The notes beneath the pieces are model-generated. The model ran no database searches. It was not told the origin of the DNA and saw only the letters and a list, made by a program, of their open reading frames with translations. A DNA stretch of 64,000 nt from positions 20,933 through 84,932 of the forward strand of contig BGKB01000223.1 of NCBI GenBank assembly GCA_003116975.1, in the 5' to 3' direction. This DNA comes from Aurantiochytrium sp. KH105. Its lineage: Eukaryota > Sar > Bigyra > Thraustochytrida > Thraustochytriidae. The stretch's first letter is position 1; each line of letters opens with the position of its first letter. The translations under genes and the position numbers were made by a program. This document shows, one piece after another, positions 49,016 to 59,658 of this stretch.

Positions 49016-50539
49016 TTTTCGCGGTGTTTTGTCTTTTGCTACGAGTCCTTGCCCGAACCGTCCACGAGGCTCTGGTTTTCGTCGCGCCTCGGGCCCACTC
49101 GGATTCCTTCCCCTGCTTTCTCGTCCGCGTCCCTCGTGCGTGAGAGTCTATCTATCTGTCTCTGTCTTGTTGGCTGTGCCACAGCGCTCCGCCTCGGCCA
49201 TCAAGAGCTTTCACAGTCAATGATTTTTCTTCATGTCTACCTAGTCCTAGGCCTAGGCCTAAGCCTACGCCAAGGCCAAGGCCTACCTATGACTCATTGT
49301 CCGAGTTGCGCTCGCTCGACAAAGCGCTGCAGATGTTTCTTTGATTTATGTCAGAAGCAAAACCAAGAACTTGAGGCTCAATGCTGTTGTGCAACTGAAG
49401 TGAAAACAAGACCAGATTCGGGTCACTTCTCGGGAGCATCGATCTCAATTCATGATCATCGGTTTTGCCCCCCTTTTCCTCAAATTGTCGTATCCGCGGC
49501 AGCGGGCTTCACGGGCTACTGTAAAAAGGATGATATAGCAAATTCACATTAATCAAGCTCTCCTCCTTCTGTATAACGTCCGTATATTCTGGTAAAGCTG
49601 GCCATGTAGTATACTCGCGGAATATCACAAATCAAGAAAGTCCGCAACGGCCTTGCGGACCACAAATGTCGAAATGGTTTCGCGTCAATGCCATTCGCCA
49701 TAGCGCCAGCAGATTTTCTGCCAACCCTCAAGTTCTTCCCGTAAGCCATCAGTCAAGAGCACAATGGCCAGCAACCCATGATCTTAACTCTTTCATGTGT
49801 CTCTTTTGCGCACGAGCAGAAGAATAGAAATCTGCACTGTGAAGAGACAGGGCAATTTATTTCAGGGCTACCATCAATACCAATGAGAAGACAGCCCCTA
49901 TTAAGCCTACAGCCAAACAACCGCCCGGGCGTGTTGACCAAAACTTTCATGAGCCGCGCATAGACAGTCCCGCACGCACGCCTCTCTCGCCATCGTAGTG
50001 CACACCAGGTCCGCGGCTGTCCCCGCGGACGGCTCCAGAGGGGAGGGAAAAAAATCCTTGCCACTGCGTCTCAGAGCCGTCAGTGTGCCGGAGAGGGGCG
50101 CGAGGCGAAGCTGGACTTTCCGTTTCCGCATAAGTGCGCAATCGCGCCAAGGTTGACTGGCGGCGGCCGCGGCAAAGGGGCTCATCGCGCGCGCAAAGGG
50201 GAGAGAAAGGACCGCGGCAGACCGGCAACCCACCCAACGACCGTCGCCGCCGCCGCCGCCCGCGCCCCGCCCGCCCGCCCGCGCTCGCGTCCGCGCGCCA
50301 GCCCGCGCCGCCCCGGCCTCGCGCGCGCCTCTCCCGGACGCCCGCCTCGCCCGCGCGCAGCGTGCCCCCGCGCCCGCGTCTTGCGCCCGCGGCAGGATCG
50401 AGAAGGCGAACGTCGCGAGGGAGGGAGGACCCCGACTCACGCACGCGCGTCGAGCATAGCGTGCGCGCGCGCGACGAGCAGCCGTAGCGCGGAAAAGAGG
50501 CCGTAAACCGCAAGCGTAGCACGCCGACGTTGGAGCAAA
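49016..50539. other. Intergenic region, no gene seen
   Basis: About 1.5 kb between two start codons facing apart. It includes a CCTAGG/CCTAAG-type short repeat (about 49243-49290), an AT-richer middle part, and a strongly GC-rich block (50200-50520) just before the acidic protein gene. The GC block is the likely promoter. Short ORFs near 49550-50060 have no recognisable features. Confidence 0.45.
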
Positions 50540-50917
50540 ATGCCCCGCGGACCACGGCTCACCGAGGAGGAGCGCGAGAACCGCAGGGCGGAGATCCAGC
50601 GCAAGCGCGAGGACCTCAGCGAGCAGCTCGTGCTCACCAAGGACTACATTTCGCCCAAACGATGGGAAGAGCTGAGCAGAATCGCCGTTCGCCGCATTCA
50701 GGAGCGCCAGTTTGGTGCTGACGAGGAGGGCATGCCCGGCGAAGAGGACGACGAGGATGGCCACTACGGCAAGAAGCGCAAGGGCGACAGCGACGAGGAG
50801 GATGACGAGGAGGAAGAGGAGGACGAGGACGATGAGGTCGATGCTAACGGTATGAAGAAGAAGGACGGCAAGAAGAGCAACAAGAAGAGCGTCAAGAAGG
50901 TTAGAAAGGTGATGTGA
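50540..50917 (+). CDS. Small nuclear-type protein with acidic and Lys-rich tracts
   Basis: 125 residues from an ATG at 50540. Residues 1-65 are helical and charged (EERENRRAEIQRKREDLSEQ, then SPKRWEELSRIAVRRIQERQ). The rest alternates an acidic run (EEDDEEEEEDEDDEVD) and a Lys-rich end (KKKDGKKSNKKSVKKVRKVM) that looks like a nuclear signal. The composition fits a histone-chaperone-like or ribosome-biogenesis factor, but no family can be named. Its upstream gap is GC-rich and it is well separated from its neighbours. Confidence 0.65.
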   Translation: MPRGPRLTEEERENRRAEIQRKREDLSEQLVLTKDYISPKRWEELSRIAVRRIQERQFGADEEGMPGEEDDEDGHYGKKRKGDSDEEDDEEEEEDEDDEVDANGMKKKDGKKSNKKSVKKVRKVM

Positions 50918-52861
50918 TCTCACTGCCTGGACTTGTCTCGCGAACCCAATAAGCCCTAGAAACCTACAGCCTGAGTGGGAAAAAAAAGGAAAGAAAAAGA
51001 AAAGAAGAAGAAACGTAAAAAAGAAAGAAAAAGACAAGAGACTGAGGCGAGGCGAGGCGACACTGTTACCGACATTATGAAAAACAAGGACAAACCCTTC
51101 TGGGGATGGGCGGGGGCGTTAAGATACTTCAACCTGCATACATGAGCGCTCGAAGTCAACCATCCGAGGGGTGATACTATGGATACGATTAAACAACCAA
51201 GAGGTGTGCGCGAGTCCAATTTCCTTTTCCTCTTCTTTCCCTTCTACACGCTCGCCAGACGCCGTAGCGATCCTAACTGCTCTGCTTGATACCTTTTCCA
51301 GGCCGGCGAAAACGATGTTCGCCACACCCCTTATTTTTACCATTTGATTGCTTTGCTATTTTCATCACCCTTACACTGTGATGCCATGTCATGTCATGTC
51401 ATGTCATGTCATGTCATGTCATGTTGGTCTCGCACACGAGTATGACTCTTGATATCCTTTCACTCACTTCTTTCGGACATGCACGGAAATGTTCAACATG
51501 AGTCGGAATGTACCGTCTGAGGCTCCCCCCCTCCGCATCCTTGTCGCCATTCTGAATGAGACGGCACGAGTCCTCCGTCGATGCTCCTTGTCTCGTATCT
51601 TCCTTCTCCCATACGGCATCGTCGCGCTCGTGCAGTCCGTTCTATTCGACGAATGAGTCGAGTGACGATGATACCATGATCCCATTGAATCCTGTTTTGC
51701 ATTGCTCAAAACATCATTAACCAGGAAGTCTTCCGACACGCGCAAGTTCACACAGAAACGCAAGCTCGCTAAGCGTGCATGGAAAGAAACGCGAGGCATC
51801 GTCTCCAGGCCTTCTATCCATCCATCCTCTCTCGCTTTTCACGTCATTATCGTCAAAGATTGCAATCACGCACGACATGAGCCAAGAGCAGGGGCCCACT
51901 GCGACTACCACCCCACTGACAGACCTTTTGTCGCTCGTGAGCACACTGTGGCGTGTCAAGTCCCCGCAAAATCAAGCTTATTTTTTTTGTTGTGAGGGAA
52001 TCACCACGGTTTGGCACAGTTGTGATGGGTAACTCTAACAAAATACACGACCCCGCGCCATACTAATGATGGTGCAACTTAAAGGCACTGGTTCTCGTAG
52101 TGTACATAAACTTCAATTACGCCTTGTATCCTATTCCGTAAGGTCCTCTACGCGAGTCGGTCCACAAGAACGCACGGCCGCCGGAGAGTGGGCGCGCCCG
52201 CCTTGTCCCGAAGCGTGCGTTCTTGCCGCGCGTCTTCGCGGGCGCGCAAGGAGCCTCGCGGTGGGCCCCAGTGGAGCCCTTTACGATTCCGGGTAAGGTC
52301 GCCCGAGCCCCGCGCCGTCCTGCGTTCTTGCGAGCACCTGGCCGCCGTGCCCCCGCGGGCGCGCCGGCAGATCAGCGCAGCATCGACGGTGAAGTCGACG
52401 GTTCGGGTTGTTGGCGGCCGGTGCTGTGCCATGATGCTCCGCCGAAGCTCCTCGTTGATGTAGCGCACCACCACGGCATCCATGCAGTGGGATGCTGGAC
52501 GTTGCCAAGAGAAAGGATACGGGCGCGTTGCGTGAGTTCGTCCGCGACCAGCACGATGCGGGGGAAAAGGCTTGCAGATGTGCTTTATATATTGCTGCGA
52601 GCAATAAACTTTTGAAAGAGGCGTATGCATTGCATGCGCAGAGGGGACGTGACTACATGGGCAATAAAATTATTGGAGGAGCTCAAGTCATTCGTGTTTA
52701 TTTGTTACCTTTTACTCTTTGTGACTTTTTCTTTTCCTTGTCTCACTCTCTTACTCACTCACTCTGCAAAAGAAGGGTGTCAGAATCTCGTTTCTCTTCA
52801 CGACTTGTTCTTCTTCTTTCCGCGTCAACTTCCTCCCCCTCGTCCATAGAACAAAAGCTGC
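50918..52861. other. 1.9-kb intergenic gap between converging genes
   Basis: Contains the (ATGTC)7 repeat at 51386-51420 and a GC island at about 52150-52400. A 74-residue minus-strand ORF at 51119-51343 has an ATG and ordinary composition but no recognisable feature. Coding-like fragments around 52340-52620 do not form one frame. A pyrimidine-rich tract occurs near 52715-52830. No gene can be supported. Confidence 0.4.
51386..51420. repeat. (ATGTC)7 microsatellite
   Basis: Seven perfect ATGTC units, followed by ATGTT. Confidence 0.95.
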
Positions 52862-54820
52862 TTACTGCTGCGACTCCACCAGCTTTTCGTCGAGGTTGAG
52901 CTGCTTGCCAAAGATGGCGCGGTAGATGCGCTCAATGTCCTCAGCCGCCGACATGAAGTGAGAGGTGGCATCGAGGCTGGAAACGATAAAGCACTTGGTC
53001 TTGGTGCCATCGTCGACGGGCGCAAAGGTGTCGGTGACCGAGTCGAAGCGCTCGGCAATGTCGCCCATGAGATCAAAGGCCTGGCGGAGCTCGGCGACGG
53101 GCTCGTTGGTCTCCACCGTGGTCGAGGCGATGGCCACGTTGACGCCCCTCGGGCACACGTGCAGCGAGGCGCCGAGCTCGGAAAGGTAAACGTCCTGCTT
53201 CTTGTTCAGAAGGTGTTTGGCAGGCAGGATGACTTGGCACGAGTCGCCCACTGTGCTCTTGATGGGCTTTTTGAGCAGGCAGACACTGCGCACGACCGAT
53301 CCAGTCTTGCGGGACATTTGAGGGGGAAAGTAGGACGCGTCGCCGATAATGATCTTGGCCTTGGCGGCGCAGTCGCCCACGCGGACACCGACCGCCTCGC
53401 CAGTGCTGGGGTTCATGATGATCTCGTCCACGTCATGGCGGAGCATCACCGTGCCGCCGTAAATGGCCGACAGCCGGCTAAAGCCCTCGGGCAGCGACGA
53501 GAGACCATAGTTCGGGTACAGGTACGGGCTGTCCTGGCCGTAGCGGCCGACAGAACGGCCATACAGCTGGCAGGCCAGCACCGTGGGCTCGGCAGGCTTG
53601 TCCAGGTACGAGTCGTCCGTCTGCAGGGCCATGGCGTGACCAAGAAAGTTTTGCGTCGTCTCGTCGAGGCCGAACTTGGCGTAAAGCTCGCGCATCGTCA
53701 TGTTCAGCAAATCGTACTTTTGCGTCGAGGGATCAAAGGCCGGCTTCATGAAGGTGATCTTGAGCGGGCGCGCCGCGCTGCGAATGGCCTCCTTCACGTC
53801 CTCGTCCGTTTTGCCCAACATGCTCGTACCGTTGATGTGCGAGAGAATATCGCCCACAACTACGCGGTTCGAGGCCTGGACAGGGCCGGCCTGATTGTTG
53901 GCGTCGCCTTGAAAGGCCTCCACGGAGACGACCGTCTTGATGGGGCCGCCCTGCTCGGGGGCCACTCCCTTTTTGACGGTGCGCGTCTTGACGACAATGC
54001 CCACGGGACCGGGCCCAACCTCGACGTCTGTGCTCTCGGGAAAGACGGGCAGGCCGTACTTCTTCTCCATCGCGCCCACCAAGGTCTCGCGCTTCGTGTC
54101 GAAGCGCTCAATGAGAGCGTCCACCTCGGACACCTTGGTCGGGTTGTGCGTCTCAAAGTACTGCACAAGTGCCGCGCGGAACTCCTCCTTGCTCAGAGTG
54201 TCCGCGACACGCTTCGGGCACTTGTACGTGCGCACAAACTCGGCAAACTTGCGCAGGGCGTTCTTCTGGAAGAGAGACACCAGCGACGAGGTGAGCGCCT
54301 CCGTCGGCGTCACCGGCAACTTGTAGACCTTGCCCGAGTTGAAGACGTACGAGCCAGCAATTCCGTTAAAGTCCATGTACCGGGTCACGTCCGTCTGGAT
54401 GAGCATCTTGACCAGCTTGCCGTTCGCCATGAGTAGCTTCGGCACCATATCTACGCAGTAATCGCGGCTGCGACCAAAGCGCTGCTCGGCCGCATTTTGG
54501 TCAAACGGCTTGTTGTGCTTCTCGTACAGCTCCTTCAGGTTCAAGCTTGCGCAGTGTCCGCCATAGTAGGCGTTGCGATCGATTTGTAGCACGCGCATGC
54601 CGCGCACCGAGAGTAGACCGGCTAGAACGCATTCTTTGAGTCCCGTCGAAAGCACGATCGCGTCGTAGTCACCGTCGGCGAGGGGCTTGTACGAGGTGCC
54701 GTTCAGTTCCACCTTGGGCGGCGTCGGCTCGCCGGCCTGTTCTTGCTCGCCAGCGTCCACGTTCAGGTTCGCCATGGCGTTGGCCGCCTGGTCCGCGCTC
54801 GGCGCAGTTTCTCCCTCCAT
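52862..54820 (-). CDS. Rab GDP dissociation inhibitor with PDZ-like insert
   Basis: 652 residues from an ATG at 54820; typical GDI is about 450. GDI extracts GDP-bound Rab GTPases from membranes. Recognisable GDI blocks: DYDAIVLSTGLKECVLAGLL (~46), RNAYYGGHCASL (~75), MTMRELYAKFGL...GHAMAL, SPYLYPNYGLSSLPEGFSRL, IYGGTVML and a C-terminal IASTTVETNEPVAELRQAF. The N-terminus has an extra acidic about 45-residue leader. Between ~268 and ~358 lies a PDZ-like domain: GPGPVGIVVKTR, then VVSVEAFQGDANNQAGPVQ, NRVVVGDILSHINGTSML and KEAIRSAARPLKITFMKP. It interrupts GDI domain II. Insertion of a PDZ in a GDI is unusual to my knowledge; it could tether the protein. GDI call is firm; PDZ call is by pattern. 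Confidence 0.9.
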   Translation of the reverse strand: MEGETAPSADQAANAMANLNVDAGEQEQAGEPTPPKVELNGTSYKPLADGDYDAIVLSTGLKECVLAGLLSVRGMRVLQIDRNAYYGGHCASLNLKELYEKHNKPFDQNAAEQRFGRSRDYCVDMVPKLLMANGKLVKMLIQTDVTRYMDFNGIAGSYVFNSGKVYKLPVTPTEALTSSLVSLFQKNALRKFAEFVRTYKCPKRVADTLSKEEFRAALVQYFETHNPTKVSEVDALIERFDTKRETLVGAMEKKYGLPVFPESTDVEVGPGPVGIVVKTRTVKKGVAPEQGGPIKTVVSVEAFQGDANNQAGPVQASNRVVVGDILSHINGTSMLGKTDEDVKEAIRSAARPLKITFMKPAFDPSTQKYDLLNMTMRELYAKFGLDETTQNFLGHAMALQTDDSYLDKPAEPTVLACQLYGRSVGRYGQDSPYLYPNYGLSSLPEGFSRLSAIYGGTVMLRHDVDEIIMNPSTGEAVGVRVGDCAAKAKIIIGDASYFPPQMSRKTGSVVRSVCLLKKPIKSTVGDSCQVILPAKHLLNKKQDVYLSELGASLHVCPRGVNVAIASTTVETNEPVAELRQAFDLMGDIAERFDSVTDTFAPVDDGTKTKCFIVSSLDATSHFMSAAEDIERIYRAIFGKQLNLDEKLVESQQ

Positions 54821-55298
54821 CCTCGGTTTCTCCTTGCTCCTTCTTGGTCTCTTTCTCTCTCTCGCGAGCACGCCGCGCGAGCGGGGGCGGGGCGCGGCTC
54901 GGTCGGGGCGGCGGCGCTTGCGAAGGGCGTCCTCGAGGCCTCCAGCGTGGTTCTGCCTCTGCCTGGTCTTCTCCGGTTTCGATATGAAGGCCAGCGTCGA
55001 GCGCAACGAGCGCGAAAAATCCAAGCGCCCTTAACGCCGATATCTTTGCGCCTCCCCTTTCTCCGCCACTGGAGCCGCGTCGACTCCTTTCCCCGCCTTC
55101 ATCGCTTGCAAAGGTTTACCCGAGAGGGGCAGCTGGGCCCCGAAGTCGGGTCGCCAGTTTCCCCGAAGTTAAGTCTCTTTTCTGGTCACCTCAATGGCGT
55201 GACTTAGATGATGACAGCAAAAGGATAACGAGGGAAGCGACAGAAGCCAATCGCAGGGCGCGCACGCGAGGGGGAGGGGGACGCGGCGACCGGCCAGG
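54821..55298. promoter_or_regulatory. Divergent gap between Rab GDI and Med20
   Basis: About 480 bp between head-to-head start codons; GC-rich on the GDI side (54890-54960). The GDI frame remains open upstream for 68 codons without an ATG. It is likely a shared promoter region. Confidence 0.5.
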
Positions 55299-56063
55299 AT
55301 GCACTGGTACTGGGAGACGCGTTCTGAGCAGCAAGATCTCGACACGCTGCGCAATGAGATCCGCAAGTTGGACACGGGCAAGCTGCCCGAGAGCCCCGAG
55401 GTGGAGCCGAGCAAGTGGCGCGTGGACCTCGGTATGCTGCACCTCTCGCCGCAGCAACAACAGCAGCAGCAGCAAATACAGCAGCAGCTGCAACAGCAGG
55501 GTAAACCAAAGCATGAGATCACGTCGCATCTGTTCAGGTCAGAGAACCGTGCCCAATATCCGGGGCAAATGGTCCTGCTCTTTCTCAAAGCGAATCAGCG
55601 AAAGCAGAAACCTGGATTTACCCAAGATCCCAACAAGAACATCCAGCGCTATCCAGCACCAGAAAATGAGTACACCATTGTCCAAACGACCTCAAATATT
55701 AGTTTGTTGAGCTTCTACGGCGACTATTCGGCCAGCAAGGACTTCATTTTTGAAGGCTTTGACTACGTCGTGGGGGACTTTGCACTTCGTGTCGGGGTGG
55801 CACGTCTCCATAAATCGCGATCCCTAATCTTTGTGCGGGCAATGTTCATTCCTTGCAAGCTAGACCCGGATGCGCCTATTTATCGACAAGTCGAAGAGGC
55901 TTTGGGTCTCGGCACCCGATTCCCCTGCCGCGCGATTCCTACCCGATTTGATCATTACAAACCCAACGTCATCCCCGCTCAATTTGGGCCCATGCATGAG
56001 GCTATCGAGAACGTCGAGCTTTTGTCTGCAATGAGGAGCCTCTTGAGCTCCAAGTCACGGTGA
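55299..56063 (+). CDS. MED20: Mediator complex subunit 20
   Basis: 254 residues from an ATG at 55299. Subunit of the Mediator head module, which links transcription activators to RNA polymerase II. It starts MHWYWE, close to the HW start of plant Med20. A poly-Gln insert (about residues 50-68) follows. The Med20 signature FEGFDYVVGDFALRVGVARL and a strand ending in FVRAMFIPCKLDP match the family, as does the C-terminal AQFGPMHEAIENVELLSAM (compare the YGPxDTAVQY-like end of Med20). The canonical length is about 210-225, so the extra residues are the Gln tract and the preceding charged segment. No intron needed. Confidence 0.78.
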   Translation: MHWYWETRSEQQDLDTLRNEIRKLDTGKLPESPEVEPSKWRVDLGMLHLSPQQQQQQQQIQQQLQQQGKPKHEITSHLFRSENRAQYPGQMVLLFLKANQRKQKPGFTQDPNKNIQRYPAPENEYTIVQTTSNISLLSFYGDYSASKDFIFEGFDYVVGDFALRVGVARLHKSRSLIFVRAMFIPCKLDPDAPIYRQVEEALGLGTRFPCRAIPTRFDHYKPNVIPAQFGPMHEAIENVELLSAMRSLLSSKSR

Positions 56064-56436
56064 CTGATTGACTAATGTGACTGTCTGCAGGACGGACCCA
56101 CGAACGGACTCATCAACCATACGGCCAATCAAACGACAATCAATCAATCAATCAACCAACCAACTAGTCAACAAACAAGCAAACAAACGAGCAAACAAAC
56201 GAACAAACCAACACACGCACATTGATAAAACGAACGGCTGGAAGACAAGCATCAAAGTATTTTGTTCTTACCCTCTCCTCTCAAGCCTGCCGTCCGAAAA
56301 AAGTCAATTCAAGGCAAACGCATATCAATCAGTCAACTATTCATAGTTATCTAACTCGAACGGAGCCCTAGTGCAATCGTCCGCGCGTCGCTAGCGAAAA
56401 GGGCACACTTGAGGGGCATTTGCATGCTTTGCAACA
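56064..56436. other. Convergent 3' gap with tetranucleotide repeats
   Basis: About 370 bp between converging genes. Carries an ATCA/AACA repeat block (56124-56214) with about 20 four-base units. Otherwise no feature. Confidence 0.6.
56124..56214. repeat. CAAT/CAAC/AAAC tetranucleotide repeat
   Basis: Runs of AATC, then AACC, then AAAC/AACG units. The unit drifts along the tract, indicating replication slippage plus mutation. Confidence 0.85.
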
Positions 56437-57855
56437 TTACGCGCTGCCTTCAGGAGAAATCAAGTCCATAATAGCCGAGTACATGACAATCATGATGCCG
56501 CCTCCGGGGCCAAGGCGGAGAAGACGCGCCCCGAGGCCTCGCCAGGCCGCAGAGACACCTTCCTCATTAACAATGAGCGCGAGACTCTGAAAGGAGTTCC
56601 GATACTTGTCGGGAACCCCAGGTCGGGTGATCTGGTTTTGCATGCGGCTCTTGATGACATCACTAGTAGATATCGCAGATAGTAACGCCTCGTCAGCTTT
56701 CGACATGAACCAAGACACGAATGTGACTTTGTCTTGCGTTGGGATCAAGCAAGCAAGCAAGGAAGTCAGAAACTTACAATGGGGTGTTCAGCGTTGTTCC
56801 CACGCACGAACCCACAACACCGGCGCAGAATTTGTTAAAGAGCTTTTCGGACTTTGGCGCATCATCTGCAACCTTGAAGTGATTTCCCACAAGACCAACG
56901 GTACCAAAGTAAGCTCCATTCCAAAGTCCATTGCGAATGACCTGCGGCTCGAAACCCTTGTATAGCTTAAGGGGCCCCTCCTCGCGAAGAATGCCCATGA
57001 AACACTCAAGGGTGCTATTAAAACGACCCACATTGTCTGGAGACTGCATCGCCACCTTGACCGTCTCAACGGGGCAGTTCACAACAGCCTCGCTCATACC
57101 AGCAAGAGCTCCGGCGGCAGCCGCCGCCTGAGACGTCAGTTTGCCTTCGGGGTGGCGGCTCTGGAATTGCTCCTTGAAGAAATCATTGGCGGCAAACTTC
57201 CATGCACGCTTTGGCGCCTCGCCGACTGACCATCATTGCGCACCATGCTTTGTGTCAGAAAAGGTTCAACGGTATGCAGATAATGCCATGATGCACGAAA
57301 TCTGTGTAAACGTACGGACGGGCGGAATGATTCCACGGTAAAAACCTGCAATGCCTTGCTTTTCCATGATCTGCCGTCCCACCGTTAGCATCGAGGACGA
57401 GGTGGTGGCCAGCTGCGCTCTGGTTTTAAGCACGTCTGTCGGGTACATGACCAGGATCTCCGTGACGCCTGCACCATGGCAACGCGACAGACATCATGCA
57501 TGTATGTATTGCATGGGGTCAGAGAGTCAGTCAGTCAGTCAGTCAAACACTCAAAGCAATCTGTCAGCTACAGCCACACTCCGCGCCTCATTTTATCGCC
57601 CAAGGTCCTCGCCTTGCCTCGCTGCGCTCGTGCACCCGGCTTCCGCTCCTCGCTCAGTCCTCTCTCGGCTCGCTAGCCCGCCTCCTCTTCTCGCCTCTCT
57701 CTCCCCGTGTGCACATCTTCAATTGTGATGCGCTTCGCCAATTCTGCGATGCCGCCGCACCGACTGACGCGCCGAGGAGACGTACCTGCGCCGCCGCCCG
57801 CGATCGCGTTCTTGGCCAGGTTCTCCCAGAACCCGGGGCCCTCCGTGCCGCCCAT
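56437..57855 (-). CDS. Mitochondrial 2-oxodicarboxylate carrier, four exons
   Basis: Exons on the minus strand: 57855-57786, 57468-57316, 57225-56778 and 56662-56437; total 897 nt, 298 residues. Introns all have GT...AG ends (GTACGT, GTACGT, GTAAGT donors). The product has the three mitochondrial-carrier signatures: YPTDVLKTRAQL, CPVETVKVAMQ and NTPFDVIKSRMQ. EAPKRAWKFAANDFF, then RNGLWNGAYFG, and RLGPGGGIMIVMYSAIMDLI match the oxodicarboxylate carrier group (SLC25A21/ODC). These exchange 2-oxoadipate and 2-oxoglutarate across the inner membrane. Three repeats with six helices are complete. The signature motifs are restored only by splicing, which supports the exon model. Intron 1 holds (AGTC)n near 57526. 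Confidence 0.88.
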
Positions 57856-59046
57856 CGCTCCAATCTCTCTCGCGATGCAAGGCCTCTCCGCGATGCGCGA
57901 TGCGCGACGCGATGCGATGCGATGCGTGCGCGCACAAGATGTTTGGTGACTGCTCTTGGCGGCCCCATGTCGGTCCGTACCATCCCGCGCATCTTCTCTG
58001 CCGGACCCGTGCAAGGGTCGACCCGGATCCTGTGAAAGCCAGCGATGCTGCTGTGAAAATTGCAGATTTGGGTGGCTGCAGGACGGGACACCACGTCTCG
58101 CGAGCGGAACGTCGGCCCTCGGCGCGGATCTCGTCGATGCTCTGACGAGTGATCGGCTCCGTGGCCTACGAAGCGAGCTTGAGATGGGCGCGTTTTAGAG
58201 AATTCTGTTGGCAGGAAGAAATCTCATCCCTATGGCAAAGCATAGCTGGGAAGCTGCTCGCGTCACGGTCAGCTTTGCTGAGGCGGATCCGATCCTCACA
58301 AACGTAGTACACAAACTTGCAAAAACGCAACATCAGCAAACGATGAAAGTTCTCAGCGACTCATTTAGGCGCAAAGGCGACAAGAATGGAGTTCTTGATG
58401 ATTTTCTTCGTCTTCTTTCGCTCACTCTCTTTCCTTCCCACTCTCACTTCTTCGATGTCATTGGATGATGCTTTCTTTTTCGCCTACCTATATGCATGAG
58501 CCAGAGGCATACGAAAGGAAATCATCAAGCAGGAGCAGCTTGATGTGCTTTTCATACGACTTCGTTCTCTCTTATCGCGATACCAAAACCTTAAAGTGAC
58601 CTAAGCCATCCACAAATAGGACCTTTTGTTCGGCTTGCCCAGGCTCTTGTGAAGGTCGGCGCGCAAACCAAGCTCCTTCGAGCGCAAGCGCGGGGCTTAG
58701 CCTTTGGCGCAAGCGGCCGCCGCCCACCGCCGCCGCCCGCCGCCGCCGCATCTAACCGGTCCTTGCGCCCTGGCGCTCGTGGATCAGTTAATCTTTCCGT
58801 CCATCGGTACGACTTCTAGGCTGGCTGCAACGCGGAGTACGAACCTGGACCAGCAAGGACGCTCGCTCTCTTGCAGAGCGCGGCTCGCGTCTTTCGGCTT
58901 GCGGCCCCGTAGGTCCTTTGCCTTTCATAGCTTAGCTCAGCTTAGCCTTGCTTAGCTTAGCTTTGCTAGCAAGCAAGCAAGCGTATAGTCGACCCAAATC
59001 GCTCGCTTCCCATTCAGAACTCAAGGCCTTGCACCAAAAAGCCACA
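57856..59046. other. Divergent gap upstream of carrier and YcxB-like genes
   Basis: About 1.2 kb. A short + strand ORF (ATG at 58232, about 78 residues) reads as coding in its first 55 codons but matches nothing. AGCTTAGC-like units occur at 58917-58985, close to the downstream start. Promoters for both flanking genes are expected here. Confidence 0.4.
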
Positions 59047-59658
59047 ATGCTTGAGTTCGACTACGAGGAAGATGCGGACCGCGTCACGGAGAACAACAGC
59101 CTTTCGACGCTTCTGGACATGACTCCATCCGGCCTGTTCCCTGGCGGCACCAAAATCTTCCCTTCAAAATTCCACTTGCAGCAGCGAACCTGGAAACTTC
59201 TCGCTGGTTCCGCGGTGTACAACATCATCTCGCTGCTCGTGGTGATCTTTGCCGCAAATGGGAGCGAACAGAGTAGCACGGTTGCGACCGTCTTTCTAAT
59301 TCTCTTGGTCCTTTTTGACGGTGCTCTCGTCTTTGTAGTCTGGCGATGGAACACCTTGGACTTTCGCATGTACGAGGAGATGGTGGATCGCGGTTTGTGG
59401 CTTGAGGGCGTCTTTGTCTTTTCAACGGGCGACGTGGTTGTGCGCTTCAATGATCTTTTCCGAAAAGTGGAAATGGAATTTGACAGTGGCACTGTATCCG
59501 AAGCGATTGCCCGTGAATCAGAAAATCTGCTCATCATTGTCTACACGGATTTGAGCGGACGCAAACAAGAGTACAAGGTTGAGTGCGACCGGCTTACCAA
59601 CTCGGCGTCCGAGATTGCGCAGTGCATCAACGCAAGAGATGGCCAGCACTACGTTTAG
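59047..59658 (+). CDS. Two-helix membrane protein with YcxB/PH-like tail
   Basis: 203 residues from an ATG at 59047 (MLEFDYEEDADRVTE); the frame is open earlier but this ATG is preceded by CACA and precedes the acidic start. Two adjacent transmembrane helices (about 55-78, 82-103) form a hairpin: AVYNIISLLVVIFAA and VFLILLVLFDGALVF. The C-terminal about 90 residues (LWLEGVFVFSTGDVVVRFND, IVYTDLSGRKQEYKVECDR) look like the YcxB/PH-like beta domain that follows a TM hairpin in bacterial YcxB proteins and many stramenopile proteins. It likely faces the cytosol. Function unknown. Followed by a 12-base G run (59691-59702). Confidence 0.65.
   Translation: MLEFDYEEDADRVTENNSLSTLLDMTPSGLFPGGTKIFPSKFHLQQRTWKLLAGSAVYNIISLLVVIFAANGSEQSSTVATVFLILLVLFDGALVFVVWRWNTLDFRMYEEMVDRGLWLEGVFVFSTGDVVVRFNDLFRKVEMEFDSGTVSEAIARESENLLIIVYTDLSGRKQEYKVECDRLTNSASEIAQCINARDGQHYV

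Noticed and set aside
49907-51037. 376-codon minus-strand ORF
   Set aside because: Overlaps the small acidic protein gene in antisense; hydrophobic runs come from complement of acidic codons.
52958-54436. 492-codon + strand ORF
   Set aside because: Antisense to Rab GDI, whose frame is a firm match.
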